Assembly: GCF_019048525.1 (NCBI RefSeq)
Contig: NZ_CP077369.1
Span: 2,418,001 to 2,482,000 of the forward strand
Source of the DNA: Acinetobacter lwoffii
Lineage (GTDB): Bacteria; Pseudomonadota; Gammaproteobacteria; Pseudomonadales; Moraxellaceae
Length of the DNA: 64,000 nt
Direction: 5' to 3'
Shown here piece by piece: positions 1-8,733 of the stretch. The translations under genes and the position numbers were made by a program. The notes beneath the pieces were generated by a model. It was not told the DNA's origin and did no database searches. It was given only the letters and a program-made list of their open reading frames with translations. Every line of letters begins with the position of its first letter. Position 1 is the stretch's first letter.

Positions 1-494
1 TTTCACATCGAGAAGCCGATATTGTGATCGCGATTGACCGGCCCAAATCTGGCCCCTATATCATTACTCGTTTGTCTAACTACTGCCTGAAACTGTATGG
101 CAGCCAGCATTATTTACAGCAAAATCCGGAAATTAAAAAACTGGAAGACCTCCAGCAGCACCGTTTTGTCGATTATATTGATGATCTCGTCTATAGCACT
201 GCACTGTATTCGCTGGAGCGTCTTCCCTTGCAGGTCAGTGCCTGTTTTCGCAGTAATAGTATTCTGGCGCAGGAAATTGCCGTGCGTGCAGGTGCTGGAC
301 TGGCCATTTTGCCGAAATTTCTGGTCAATGATAAAAGTGAACTGAAAGAGGTGCTGGGTCAGCAGCTCAGTTTTACCCACACTTTCTGGATGCTGACGCT
401 GGTCGATCTGCAACATGAACCAAAAATTAAACTGGTCTGGGATTTCTTGCGTAAACAAGCCGATCTTCAGCAAGACCTGTTAATGGGCAGATGA
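1..494 (+). CDS. LysR-family transcriptional regulator, C-terminal part (truncated by window edge)
   Basis: The reading frame is open from the first bases and ends with TGA at 494, so only the last ~163 residues are visible. They read as the effector-binding half of a LysR regulator: the strand-turn around SHREADIVIAIDRP, a YGSQHYL segment, and the AVRAGAGLAILPKFLV segment typical of LysR domain RD-II. The GTG at 24 is internal, not the real start. The N-terminal helix-turn-helix lies outside the window, so target and effector cannot be judged. It points towards the DJ-1-like gene but 170 bp separate them. Confidence 0.85.
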   Translation, partial: SHREADIVIAIDRPKSGPYIITRLSNYCLKLYGSQHYLQQNPEIKKLEDLQQHRFVDYIDDLVYSTALYSLERLPLQVSACFRSNSILAQEIAVRAGAGLAILPKFLVNDKSELKEVLGQQLSFTHTFWMLTLVDLQHEPKIKLVWDFLRKQADLQQDLLMGR

Positions 495-665
495 ATATTG
501 AACACACTGTTCACTTTGCAAGGCTACGTACTTTAGTTAAATCAACTGAAACAACAACGTATCGATACAGCAAATGAACGTATCACAACATTCCTGACGC
601 TCATGACTTGTTAAATTAACAGTCGATCATTCGCGATGTTTTTTAATGAGCTACAGGAAAATAAT

Positions 666-1343
666 ATGAAAATCTTGATGATACTGACTTCACATGACCA
701 GCTGGGCGATACTGGCAAAAAAACTGGCTTCTGGTTGGAAGAGCTAGCTGCGCCTTATTACACCTTTGTCGATGCAGGCGCAGAGGTAGTTTTGGCTTCT
801 CCTGCAGGTGGTCAGCCACCATTAGATCCAAAAAGTAATGAGCCGGATGCGCAAACCGAAACCACCAAACGCTTTGAAGCAGATGAGGTGGCCATGCAGG
901 CTCTTGCCAATACACATAAGTGGAGTGAAGTCTTAAATCAGGATTTTGATGCCGTGTTCTATCCGGGTGGTCACGGTCCATTATGGGATCTAGCCAAAGA
1001 CCAGAATTCTATTTCTTTAATTGAGCAGACTTTACAGGCAGATAAACCTGTTGCGCTGGTCTGTCATGCAGCGGGTGTACTTCGTGAAGTCAAAGATGCC
1101 GAAGGTCATTCGATTGTAGAAGGCAAGACAGTCACCGGTTTTACTAATACCGAAGAAGACGGCGTAGGCCTAACCGATGTTGTCCCATTTCTAGTGGAAG
1201 ACATGCTGAAAGAAAAAGGCGGGAAATATTCCAAAGCTGAGGATTGGCAGGTGCATGTACAGCAAGATGGTTTACTGATTACCGGGCAAAATCCGGCCTC
1301 TTCTGCTGCAACCGCAGAAGCTTTATTAAAATTATTAAAATAG
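666..1343 (+). CDS. DJ-1/PfpI family protein (type 1 glutamine amidotransferase-like, Hsp31-like)
   Basis: A 225-residue protein starting at the ATG at 666, which has ACAGGAAA upstream; an in-frame ATG at 636 has no such site. It has the DJ-1/PfpI fold features: an early glutamate in GFWLEELAAPY (about residues 21-31), the YPGGHGPLWDL segment (about 99-109), and the nucleophile elbow ALVCHAAGVL with Cys133-His134. Family members are glyoxalase-III/deglycase-like enzymes or chaperones that deal with reactive carbonyls. The length fits the Hsp31-like branch of ~225-230 residues. It is a single gene followed by a terminator. The exact substrate is not shown by the sequence. Confidence 0.85.
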   Translation: MKILMILTSHDQLGDTGKKTGFWLEELAAPYYTFVDAGAEVVLASPAGGQPPLDPKSNEPDAQTETTKRFEADEVAMQALANTHKWSEVLNQDFDAVFYPGGHGPLWDLAKDQNSISLIEQTLQADKPVALVCHAAGVLREVKDAEGHSIVEGKTVTGFTNTEEDGVGLTDVVPFLVEDMLKEKGGKYSKAEDWQVHVQQDGLLITGQNPASSAATAEALLKLLK

Positions 1344-1396
1344 AAGTTAATCTAAAATTCGTATTAATCTTTTAGATCACTTCTTTTTAAATAAGA

Positions 1397-1429
1397 AAAC
1401 CCTGAATGATGCAAGATTATTCAGGGTTT
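1397..1429. terminator. Bidirectional intrinsic terminator
   Basis: The inverted repeat AAACCCTGAAT / ATTCAGGGTTT lies between the DJ-1-like gene (+) and the ligase pseudogene (-), with A/T-rich flanks on both sides. Confidence 0.8.
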
Positions 1430-1452
1430 AATTTATCTATTTATTCCCAGAT

Positions 1453-2315
1453 TTAGTTCGCTTCAGCCGCTGTGGAGGCAATATGCTGAGCCAGTAACTC
1501 TCTGAGTTTAAATTTCTGGATTTTCCCTGATGGGGTCATCGGAATTTCATCCCAGATCTCCAAACGTTCCGGAAGATATTGCATAGCCAGATTATGAGTT
1601 TTCAGGAAATCTACCAGCTCATTAAAACTTAACGGCTTTGTCTGATCTTTCAGCTTGATGATTGCACAGGCACGCTCGCTCATTCGCTCATCTGCATAAG
1701 CCACTAAAGCTACTGTGGCGATATTCGGATGCTTATAAAGTAGTGATTCAATTTCCGCGACCGGAATATTTTCTCCACCACGAATAATCACATCCTTCTT
1801 ACGTCCGCAAATCCGAATATAGCCATGCTCGTCCTGATAGGCAATATCGCCAGTATCAAACCCGCCTTCGGCATCCGTATCATTCAAATGTGGACGTTTT
1901 AAATAACCGCCAAAATTTGAACAGGTGCGGATCATCAAACGCCCGGATTCATTCACGGCTTTGGTCTGACCTTTTTTATTCACGATCTTGATTTCAACAC
2001 CAGGTAAAGCGATGCCATCCGTATTGAAAGAGTGTTCATCCTCATCTTCAGGTCGGGTCAGCGTCACTGCACCACATTCGGTCATACCCAGGCTGAAATC
2101 ACTTTTACTCCTAAAATATCCCGGGCTTTTTGCACCAATGGACCTGGAATGGGCGCACCTGCACACAGGAAAATTTTCAGTGAATCAACCTTGTCATGCT
2201 GTTCTGCCACGGTATTGGATAGGTCATTCAGGAATGGGGTCGAGGCCATGGTGAAATTCACCTGATGCTGATGAATCAGATCTACTGCTTTGGCTACATC
2301 CCAGCTTGGAAACAT
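1453..2315 (-). pseudogene. Acyl-CoA ligase (AMP-binding) remnant: N-terminus deleted and frameshifted
   Basis: Two overlapping minus-strand frames together give about 287 residues of the C-terminal half of an adenylate-forming acid-CoA ligase. They include TMASTPFLNDL, LCAGAPIPGPLV, GMTECGAVTLTRPED, FDTGDIAYQDEHGYI, the hinge CGRKKDVIIRGGENI and the terminal PMTPSGKIQKFKLRELL with the catalytic lysine. The frame breaks at CCC 2087-2089: the gene reads SAWV-stop where homologues read SAWGMTE, so one G is missing. The usual first ~230 residues are absent, and homology stops near 2303. The motifs resemble short-chain or cyclohexanecarboxylate-CoA ligases (AliA type), but the substrate class is an inference. 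It is almost certainly non-functional. Confidence 0.85.
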
Positions 2316-2467
2316 GGGACAACTTGCAAGCTGATTTCTTTGATTTTTATGGTCAGGCCTTAAATAAACTGGCCTTTGATGATGTGGTTACCCTGATTCA
2401 TCTGCTCAATAAAGTAAATGATGGTTTGAAAAGTATTCATCTGCATAAAGAAGCAGATCAGGAATAA
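2315..2467 (+). pseudogene. 3' remnant of a probable MarR-family regulator
   Basis: An open plus-strand frame of about 50 codons starts right where the ligase homology ends and stops with TAA at 2467. It reads TWDNLQADFFDFYGQALNKL followed by a helical VVTLIHLLNKVNDGL segment, which resembles the last dimerisation helix of MarR regulators. There is no start codon with a ribosome-binding site. A MarR gene divergent from a ligase is a common arrangement for aromatic or alicyclic acid genes, so this is read as the surviving end of the regulator after a deletion. The MarR assignment rests only on this short helix. Confidence 0.5.
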
Positions 2468-2500
2468 ACAAATAGAAATTCAGCTTTAATTGAAGAGTAT

Positions 2501-2531
2501 AAAAAAGAGCCTGTATTCAGGCTCTTTTTTT
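2501..2531. terminator. Intrinsic terminator
   Basis: GAGCCTG-TATT-CAGGCTC is flanked by an A-run and a T-run. It works in either direction, for the MarR remnant (+) and the transporter gene (-). Confidence 0.85.
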
Positions 2532-2541
2532 GAAGTTGAAA

Positions 2542-3813
2542 TTATGCTTTTTGTGGATCGTATTGACGGTCTTTGATGAAAATCCCGGACACTGCCCCAC
2601 ATAAGAAATAAGCACCGCCCATAATCAGGAAGCCTAGACCAATTGAACCACCGCTGGCTGCCGCGCCAATAATCGCAGGTGCAAACATGGCGCCAATACG
2701 ACCTGCATTATAAGCACCCCCTACTGCAGTACCACGAATCGAAGTGGCAAAGCTTTCCGTCATATAAGTGGCATTAATCGCATATGGAATACCATACAGG
2801 AATCCAAAGAAAATCAGCAGATAGGCAATGTTATCTGGTGTATTGAATAGCACAATCACGGGCAGAAAAATCGCCGTTCCGATGGCACCAAAAGAAAAGA
2901 CAGCGCGTCTACCCAGACGGTCTGCGGCAAAGCCCGCCAGAATTTTTCCGAAAATCATCGCCACATAAGTACCAATCATATAGCCGGCCATGGATTTAAA
3001 ATTCATGTGCAATTCAGATTCCAGATATGCCGGCATCCAGTTGTTTACGCCATAGTAGCCAAATTGCAGAAAACCGGCCGTAAAGATCCACAAAATAAAC
3101 ATTCTGCGATTCGCAGGATCCGCGAAAATCTCTTTGACTGTGCTTTTTTTGGCAGGCTGCTGTGCTGTGATTTCAGCTGGGGCATATAGACGCTGCAAAC
3201 GTGCACGCTGCCAGGATTCTGGCTCAGGAACCAGTTTCTGGATAAAAATCGCCATAACCGAGGGAATAATGGCAATAAAAAACAGGGTTCGCCAGCCATA
3301 TTCCGGAATGATCCATCCTGCCAGTACCGTGGCCACAATATAACCGACGGTCCATCCTGCCTGTAAGGTACCTAAAACCGTGGTGCGATATTCAGTTGGA
3401 ACATATTCAGCCATGAGCGTATTGGCTGCAATATATAAAGAGCCTATGCCAAAGGCAGAAAGGAAGCGTAAAACAGCAAATTGTTCAAAGTTCTGTGCAA
3501 AGCCTAAGGCTGCGGTCAATATGGAAAATACCAGAATCGAAATGACTACGGTACGTACACGGCCCAGACGGTCACAGGCCCAGCCCCCTATAAAGCCACC
3601 AATCGCCATACCTGCCAAGGTAAAACTGCCTAGTGTACCAGCCTGCAGATTACTGAGACCAAACTCTGCTTTCAGGCTATTTAAACTGAAAGACAACAGC
3701 AACATGTCCGCGCCATCTACCAGTAAAGCCAGAAAGGCGAAAATAAAAGCAATTTGCTGGGTTCGTTTGGTCGTAGGTTTAATCTTTTCTAATTCTCTAG
3801 CTAAATCCGTCAT
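2542..3813 (-). CDS. AAHS-family MFS transporter (aromatic/organic acid:H+ symporter), paralogue 1
   Basis: This 423-residue inner-membrane protein has the 12-helix major facilitator layout. It shows the AAHS signature of an acidic residue in helix 1 (LLVDGADMLLLSFSL), the loop 2-3 motif GGWACDRLGRVR, and the loop 8-9 copy FAADRLGRRAVF. The C-terminus FIKDRQYDPQKA is shared with the two other AAHS paralogues here (19868-21166 and 28097-29377). The family (PcaK, BenK, VanK) imports aromatic or other carboxylates with protons. Its divergent neighbour is the CoA-transferase gene, with a 17-bp operator-like palindrome between them, so it probably imports the substrate of the uncharacterised catabolic block. 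The actual substrate is unknown. Confidence 0.88.
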   Translation of the reverse strand: MTDLARELEKIKPTTKRTQQIAFIFAFLALLVDGADMLLLSFSLNSLKAEFGLSNLQAGTLGSFTLAGMAIGGFIGGWACDRLGRVRTVVISILVFSILTAALGFAQNFEQFAVLRFLSAFGIGSLYIAANTLMAEYVPTEYRTTVLGTLQAGWTVGYIVATVLAGWIIPEYGWRTLFFIAIIPSVMAIFIQKLVPEPESWQRARLQRLYAPAEITAQQPAKKSTVKEIFADPANRRMFILWIFTAGFLQFGYYGVNNWMPAYLESELHMNFKSMAGYMIGTYVAMIFGKILAGFAADRLGRRAVFSFGAIGTAIFLPVIVLFNTPDNIAYLLIFFGFLYGIPYAINATYMTESFATSIRGTAVGGAYNAGRIGAMFAPAIIGAAASGGSIGLGFLIMGGAYFLCGAVSGIFIKDRQYDPQKA

Positions 3814-4171
3814 ATTTAAATCTCTGTTTCCCTATCCTTAGGTTTTCATGATCTTTTTATATTTAAAGCTATTCCGCTAGTGAATATGCTTTAAGGCTAA
3901 TCCGTTTTTAATTCACCTGATTGACTCCTTTTTTAATCCTGTCTGGGAGATCCCTTTTTCCTTTTTATCAATTACCTCTTGTTCCTCGTTCATGCTTATA
4001 TTTGCATCAGGCTAAAGAAAATAAGATGAATATTCAATTATTTTAGATGTTTTATTTTGTTATACGAAATTTATTATCATAAAGTTGATTGTTCTTTCAT
4101 TTTCATATAGTTTTAAAAAGAGGGATAAGAACGATATGTCATTTGAATAAGATCGAACAGGGAGCGTAATA
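3814..4171. other. Divergent intergenic region, AAHS transporter / CoA-transferase
   Basis: These 358 AT-rich bases contain the operator-like palindrome at 4054-4070 and must hold both divergent promoters. No other structured element or gene was recognised. Confidence 0.6.
4054..4070. promoter_or_regulatory. Recurrent 17-bp palindromic operator, copy 1
   Basis: ATTTTGTTATACGAAAT matches the window-wide consensus ATTTYRTAWTACGAAAT. It lies 102 bp upstream of the CoA-transferase start and 241 bp upstream of the divergent transporter start. Confidence 0.7.
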
Positions 4172-5395
4172 ATGGGTGCCTTAACAGGATTTCGTGTACT
4201 GGATTTAAGCCGGATTTTGGCTGGGCCCTGGTGTAGCCAGATTCTGGCTGATCTGGGTGCAGAAGTGATCAAGATTGAAAAACCGGATCATGGGGATGAT
4301 ACCCGTATCTGGGGACCACCCTGGCTTAAAAACAATCAGCAGCAAGATACCCATGAATCAGCTTATTACCTGTCAGCCAACCGTGGCAAGCACTCGGTTG
4401 CAATCGATTTATCTACACCTGAAGGCCAAAGTATTATCAAAAAACTTGCTGAACAAAGCGATGTAGTCATTGAAAACTATAAAGCCGGTTCGTTGAAACG
4501 ATATGGGCTGGATTATGAAAGTCTGAGTCAGCTAAATCCGCGACTGGTATATTGTTCCATTACCGGTTTTGGCCAGAACGGTCCGCGTGCGCAAGAGCCG
4601 GGTTATGATTTTATCGTTCAGGGAATGGGTGGCATGATGAGTGTCACTGGCGAACGTGACGATCTGCCCGGTGGTGGCCCGCAAAAAGCAGGTCTGGCCT
4701 TTGCAGATTTGACCACCGGCTTGTATGCCGCAATTGCCATTCAGGCGGCTTTGTTGTCCCGTGAGAAAACCGGTGAAGGTCAGTATATTGATATGGCACT
4801 GTTAGATACTCAGGTTGCTTCCCTCTCTGTTCTGGCCATGAATTATCTCACCTCAGGCAAAGTACCCGGTCGCTTCGGAAATGCACATGCCAATATTGTG
4901 CCCTATCAGGTGTTTAAAGCCCAGGAAGGTGAATTTATTATTGCCTGTGGCAACGATCTGCAATTTCAAGCTTTGTGTCAGGCCGTTGGTTTGACTAAGG
5001 TGGCAGAAGATCCTCGCTTCCTGAAAAATTCTGGACGTATTACACATCGTGAAGAACTGACCACAGTTCTACAGGCTCATTTCTATACTCGACCGGCAAA
5101 AACCTGGGTGGATCTGATTCATGCGGTTAAAGTACCAGTAGGAATGATCAATGACCTGAAACAGACTTTGCAAGAAGAACAGGTATTGGCACGCGATATG
5201 GTGATTCAGATGCCGCATACCTTACGTGAAGATTACACCTCAATCGGTTCACCGATTAAACTCTCCAAGACACCGGTAGAATATAAAAAGGCCCCACCTT
5301 GTCTGGGTGAAGATACCGATGCCATTTTGAGTCAATATTTAAGTTCTGCTGAAATGGAAGAACTGAAAAGCAAAAAAGTCATCCAGCAGCGATAA
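4172..5395 (+). CDS. CaiB/BaiF-type (type III) CoA-transferase
   Basis: A 407-residue protein with the type III CoA-transferase fold: RVLDLSRILAGPWCSQIL at the N-terminus, VIKIEKPDHGDDTR (about 32-45), VVIENYKAGSLKRYGL (about 98-113) and VYCSITGFGQNGP. The catalytic Asp is expected at residue 179 in LAFADLTTGLYAA. The family moves CoA between carboxylates, such as formyl-, succinyl- or carnitine-CoA systems, in the cytoplasm. The length is normal. Its position in the palindrome-marked regulon suggests that it activates an acid of the uncharacterised pathway or recycles CoA from a product. The donor and acceptor cannot be read from the sequence. Confidence 0.88.
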   Translation: MGALTGFRVLDLSRILAGPWCSQILADLGAEVIKIEKPDHGDDTRIWGPPWLKNNQQQDTHESAYYLSANRGKHSVAIDLSTPEGQSIIKKLAEQSDVVIENYKAGSLKRYGLDYESLSQLNPRLVYCSITGFGQNGPRAQEPGYDFIVQGMGGMMSVTGERDDLPGGGPQKAGLAFADLTTGLYAAIAIQAALLSREKTGEGQYIDMALLDTQVASLSVLAMNYLTSGKVPGRFGNAHANIVPYQVFKAQEGEFIIACGNDLQFQALCQAVGLTKVAEDPRFLKNSGRITHREELTTVLQAHFYTRPAKTWVDLIHAVKVPVGMINDLKQTLQEEQVLARDMVIQMPHTLREDYTSIGSPIKLSKTPVEYKKAPPCLGEDTDAILSQYLSSAEMEELKSKKVIQQR

Positions 5396-5408
5396 GCCTG
5401 CAAGCAGT

Positions 5409-5436
5409 AAAAAAGGAATCTTTAGATTCCTTTTTT
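5409..5436. terminator. Bidirectional intrinsic terminator
   Basis: AAAAAAGGAATC-TTTA-GATTCCTTTTTT lies between the converging CoA-transferase (+) and acyl-CoA ligase (-) genes. Confidence 0.85.
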
Positions 5437-5465
5437 ATTTTAAAGATAATGGATTAGATCATTCC

Positions 5466-7148
5466 TTAGCAGGCTTTTGCACTCGGCTGAACAGTACGAG
5501 GCAGTTCACGACGCAGAATTTTGCCAACTGCGGACTTGGGCAATCCAGACACAAACTCAATATATTTGGGCAGTTTATAACTGGTCAGTTGCTGCTTCAG
5601 ATAAATCATGACTTCATCTTGGCTCAGAGTTTCATCCTGTTTCACAATAAATGCCTTTGGTACCTGTCCAGATTTTTCATCATCAATACCAATCACCGCA
5701 CATTCCAATATTTTAGGATGTTTGGACAGTACGCCTTCCAGCTCATTCGGATAGACGTTAAAACCGGACACCAAAATCATGTCTTTTTTGCGGTCCAGAA
5801 TGGTGATATAGCCCTGCTCATCCATACAACCGATATCACCTGTCAGAAAAAATCCATCTTTGGTAAATACATGTGCTGTTGCTTCCGGTTGCTGCCAGTA
5901 TCCTTTCATCACCTGTGGACCACGTATGGCGATTTCTCCAGCTTGATTAAACTCTACAGGTTTGCCTTCGTCATTCAGAATCAGAATTTCAGTCCCTGCC
6001 AATGGCAAGCCAATCGTGCCACTAAATCGCCGGCTTAAAGGCGGGTTAAAAGTTGCAGTCGGTGAGGTTTCAGAAAGCCCATAACCTTCATAAATCTGGC
6101 AGCCTGTGACCTCATGCCATAACTCTGCTGTACTTTTTAAAATCGATGCTCCCCCGCCGGTTGTAGTTTTCAGGCTTGAATGATCCAGTTCACGAAAACG
6201 TGAATGATGCGCCAAGGCATTAAACATGGTATTCACACCCGGAAAAACGGTCGGTGGATATTTCTGGTATTGATCCGCCAAAGCATCCAGATCTCTCGGA
6301 TTTGGAATCAAGACATTGGCAAAACCACGGCTTAAACCATAACTGAACAGGCAGATGGTAAATCCATAAATGTGATACAGTGGCAAGGCACAGAATACAT
6401 ATTCATTTTCAGCGGCATAGCGGTCACCAAAATGGCTGATAAACACGGTACTGTTCTGGGCGATATTAAATAGAATATTGCGATGGCTCAGTTCTGCGCC
6501 TTTAGAAACACCTGTGGTACCTCCCGTGTATTGCAGAATGACCGTATCTTCCTGATGTTGTACAGGCGGTTCAAAATCAATAATCTTTACCTGATTTATT
6601 GCCTGTCTAAAGTCAGAAAACTGTTTATCCGGATATTGTGCTGCCTGACTATAAACAGCACTTGGCTGCTCTTGAATAAAATCCAGCGGATGCGTCGAAA
6701 TGACATATTTGAGTTGAGGACATTCATCTAGTGCTGTTAATTGCTCCAAAGTCTGTCCCAGGATAATCAAGGCTTTAGCACCTGAATCCTGTAGCTGATG
6801 ATAGAGCTCGCGCTGGGTGTACATGGGATTGACATTGACCAGCACATAACCGGCACGAATAATGGCGAAGGTCGCAATTGGATACTGAATAATATTTGGC
6901 AACATCACTGCAATACGGCTGCCAGCAGTCAGTCCAAGACTCTGTAAATAGCTTGCCAGTTTCTGACTATACATATCGACATCTTGATAGCTGAATTTGC
7001 GATCCAGATAGATAAATGCGGTTTTATCCTGAAATTTCACCAAATTCTCAGCAATTGTCGTGCTCAGGGTTTTCTCAGGATCTGGCCGGGTAAACTCCGG
7101 ATTGATATTCCACTTTTTATATTCTTCCATCCATGGCTGACTGCTCAT
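5466..7148 (-). CDS. FadD-like acyl-CoA synthetase (AMP-forming)
   Basis: A 560-residue adenylate-forming ligase that activates a carboxylic acid to its CoA thioester using ATP. Visible motifs are the P-loop YTGGTTGVSKGAELSHRN (about residues 209-226), GYGLSETSP, LTGDIGCMDEQGYITI, the hinge DRKKDMILVSGFNVYPNE and the C-terminal SAVGKILRREL with the catalytic lysine. Length and motif spacing match long-chain fatty acyl-CoA ligases. The start has AGGAGTATAGTC ahead of the ATG. It is last in a run of hydrolase, BVMO and ligase genes on this strand, 76 bp after the BVMO gene, with a half operator at about 7178. The substrate is probably an aliphatic acid released after Baeyer-Villiger oxidation and hydrolysis, which is inference. 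Confidence 0.88.
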   Translation of the reverse strand: MSSQPWMEEYKKWNINPEFTRPDPEKTLSTTIAENLVKFQDKTAFIYLDRKFSYQDVDMYSQKLASYLQSLGLTAGSRIAVMLPNIIQYPIATFAIIRAGYVLVNVNPMYTQRELYHQLQDSGAKALIILGQTLEQLTALDECPQLKYVISTHPLDFIQEQPSAVYSQAAQYPDKQFSDFRQAINQVKIIDFEPPVQHQEDTVILQYTGGTTGVSKGAELSHRNILFNIAQNSTVFISHFGDRYAAENEYVFCALPLYHIYGFTICLFSYGLSRGFANVLIPNPRDLDALADQYQKYPPTVFPGVNTMFNALAHHSRFRELDHSSLKTTTGGGASILKSTAELWHEVTGCQIYEGYGLSETSPTATFNPPLSRRFSGTIGLPLAGTEILILNDEGKPVEFNQAGEIAIRGPQVMKGYWQQPEATAHVFTKDGFFLTGDIGCMDEQGYITILDRKKDMILVSGFNVYPNELEGVLSKHPKILECAVIGIDDEKSGQVPKAFIVKQDETLSQDEVMIYLKQQLTSYKLPKYIEFVSGLPKSAVGKILRRELPRTVQPSAKAC

Positions 7149-7224
7149 GACTATACTCCTGTCCTGGATTTACATTTATTTTGTATTATTTAAACTATAA
7201 AATTTTGATTCTAATCAAATATTT

Positions 7225-8721
7225 TTAAACCACTTTCTGCTGTCTCGATTCAACATACTCGTAGTGATAACCGCTACGAATAAAATGCTGATTTTTATCC
7301 CTAAATGAATGAGCATAATCCGGCCAGACCAAAGTCAGCTTGCGACTGACCGGGTCCAGATACCAGCTTTTACAGCTTTCCGATAACCAGACACTACCTT
7401 GGGAAAGTTGCTGTAGCTCCTGCATATAGCTATTTTCAGCTTCTTGATCTGCTTCAAAGACCTGAATTTTTTGTTGTTCAAAGAATTGCAAGGCATCTAG
7501 AATCAGATCAAACTGGGTTTCCAGAAAATAAAGCGCTGAATTATGCCCACTGCCTGTATTTGGCCCATTCAGGATAAACAGGTTTGGAAAGTTGTGTACG
7601 GTCGTTGACTGATAACCCTGCATACCTCTGGACCATTGCTGTTCCAGACTTAAACCCTGTTTACCGACTACCTTTGCGGCATAGGGTGGACGCGCCGCTT
7701 CAAATCCTGTCGCAAATACGATGATATCTGCAGAAAATTTATTTCCCGCCTGGCTTAATACACCGTCTTTCGTAACTTCTGCCAATGCTGAGTCTTCAAG
7801 TGTGATATTTGGTTTTAGAAAAGTCGGATAATAATCATTAGAAAGCAATAAGCGCTTACAACCAGGTTCATAATTCGGCGTAAGTTTGAGCTGTAATTCA
7901 GTATCTGAAATCTGATGTTTTAAGAATTGCAGGCAGTTTTTCTTGACCCGCTCAATCTGGCTTTTCAGATTACGGCGCTGGGCAAAATTGTATTCATTGC
8001 CCCAGAACAACGAGTGTCTAAGTGCTGACATACTGTCCGGATCTTTGCGGAAAAGCTGTTTTTCTGATTCAGAATAAGGTCGGTCTGGTCGGGGCAAAAT
8101 ATATGGCGCACTACGTTGTAAGACGGTCAGGCTTTTGGCTGTTTTGGAAATTTCCGGCACAAGCTGGATGGCAGAAGCACCAGAACCCACCACAACGACA
8201 TGTTGATTTTCCAGATTCAGCTCGTGGTTCCAGCGCGCGGAATGCATCACTTGGCCTTCAAATTCTTCCAGCCCCGGAATTTTCGGGAGATGCTCATCTG
8301 CCAGATGCCCGGTTGCGGTAATTAAAATCTCAGCCTGATACAGACCTATAGAGGTGTGAATTTCCCAGATGCGTTCTCGTGCATTCCAGCTGGCCTTTTC
8401 CAGTTGGGTATGAAAATTAATATGGGGCCGGATATTTTCCTGATCACAGCATTGAATTAAATAGCGCTGAATTTCTACCCCTTGTGGAAAGACACGCGAC
8501 CAGTTGGGATTTTTAATAAACGAGAAAGAATATAAATGGGAAGGTACATCACAGGCGACTCCGGGATAGGTATTGTCACGCCAAGTACCGCCCACTTCTG
8601 CTGCACGTTCAATGATTTTAAAATCGTGGATGCCCTGCTGTTTAAGGCGGATTGCCATTCCCAAACCACCAAAACCGCTGCCTACAATTAGAATCTTGCT
8701 GCGCTGTCCTTTAGCTTGCAT
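7225..8721 (-). CDS. Type I Baeyer-Villiger monooxygenase (FAD/NADPH)
   Basis: This 498-residue flavoprotein should insert an oxygen next to a ketone to give an ester or lactone, using NADPH and O2. It has the FAD-binding motif VGSGFGGLG (about residues 13-21), the GGTWRDNTYPGVACD segment, the BVMO fingerprint FxGxxxHxxxW as FEGQVMHSARW (residues 154-164), and a second Rossmann motif VVVGSGASA (about 176-184). The residue after the fingerprint Trp is Asn rather than the usual Pro/Asp. AGGAGATAAATA precedes the ATG. It begins 12 bp downstream of the alpha/beta hydrolase gene, so ester or lactone formation and hydrolysis are probably coupled. The ketone substrate is unknown. Confidence 0.9.
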   Translation of the reverse strand: MQAKGQRSKILIVGSGFGGLGMAIRLKQQGIHDFKIIERAAEVGGTWRDNTYPGVACDVPSHLYSFSFIKNPNWSRVFPQGVEIQRYLIQCCDQENIRPHINFHTQLEKASWNARERIWEIHTSIGLYQAEILITATGHLADEHLPKIPGLEEFEGQVMHSARWNHELNLENQHVVVVGSGASAIQLVPEISKTAKSLTVLQRSAPYILPRPDRPYSESEKQLFRKDPDSMSALRHSLFWGNEYNFAQRRNLKSQIERVKKNCLQFLKHQISDTELQLKLTPNYEPGCKRLLLSNDYYPTFLKPNITLEDSALAEVTKDGVLSQAGNKFSADIIVFATGFEAARPPYAAKVVGKQGLSLEQQWSRGMQGYQSTTVHNFPNLFILNGPNTGSGHNSALYFLETQFDLILDALQFFEQQKIQVFEADQEAENSYMQELQQLSQGSVWLSESCKSWYLDPVSRKLTLVWPDYAHSFRDKNQHFIRSGYHYEYVESRQQKVV

Positions 8722-8733
8722 TATTTATCTCCT

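Noticed and set aside
4060..4272. Minus-strand open frame across the CoA-transferase start
   Set aside because: It overlaps the operator and the 5' end of a well-supported gene and resembles no family.
7178..7194. Tenth operator copy before the FadD-like gene
   Set aside because: Only the left half (ATTTTGTA) matches; the right half is degenerate, so it was not counted.
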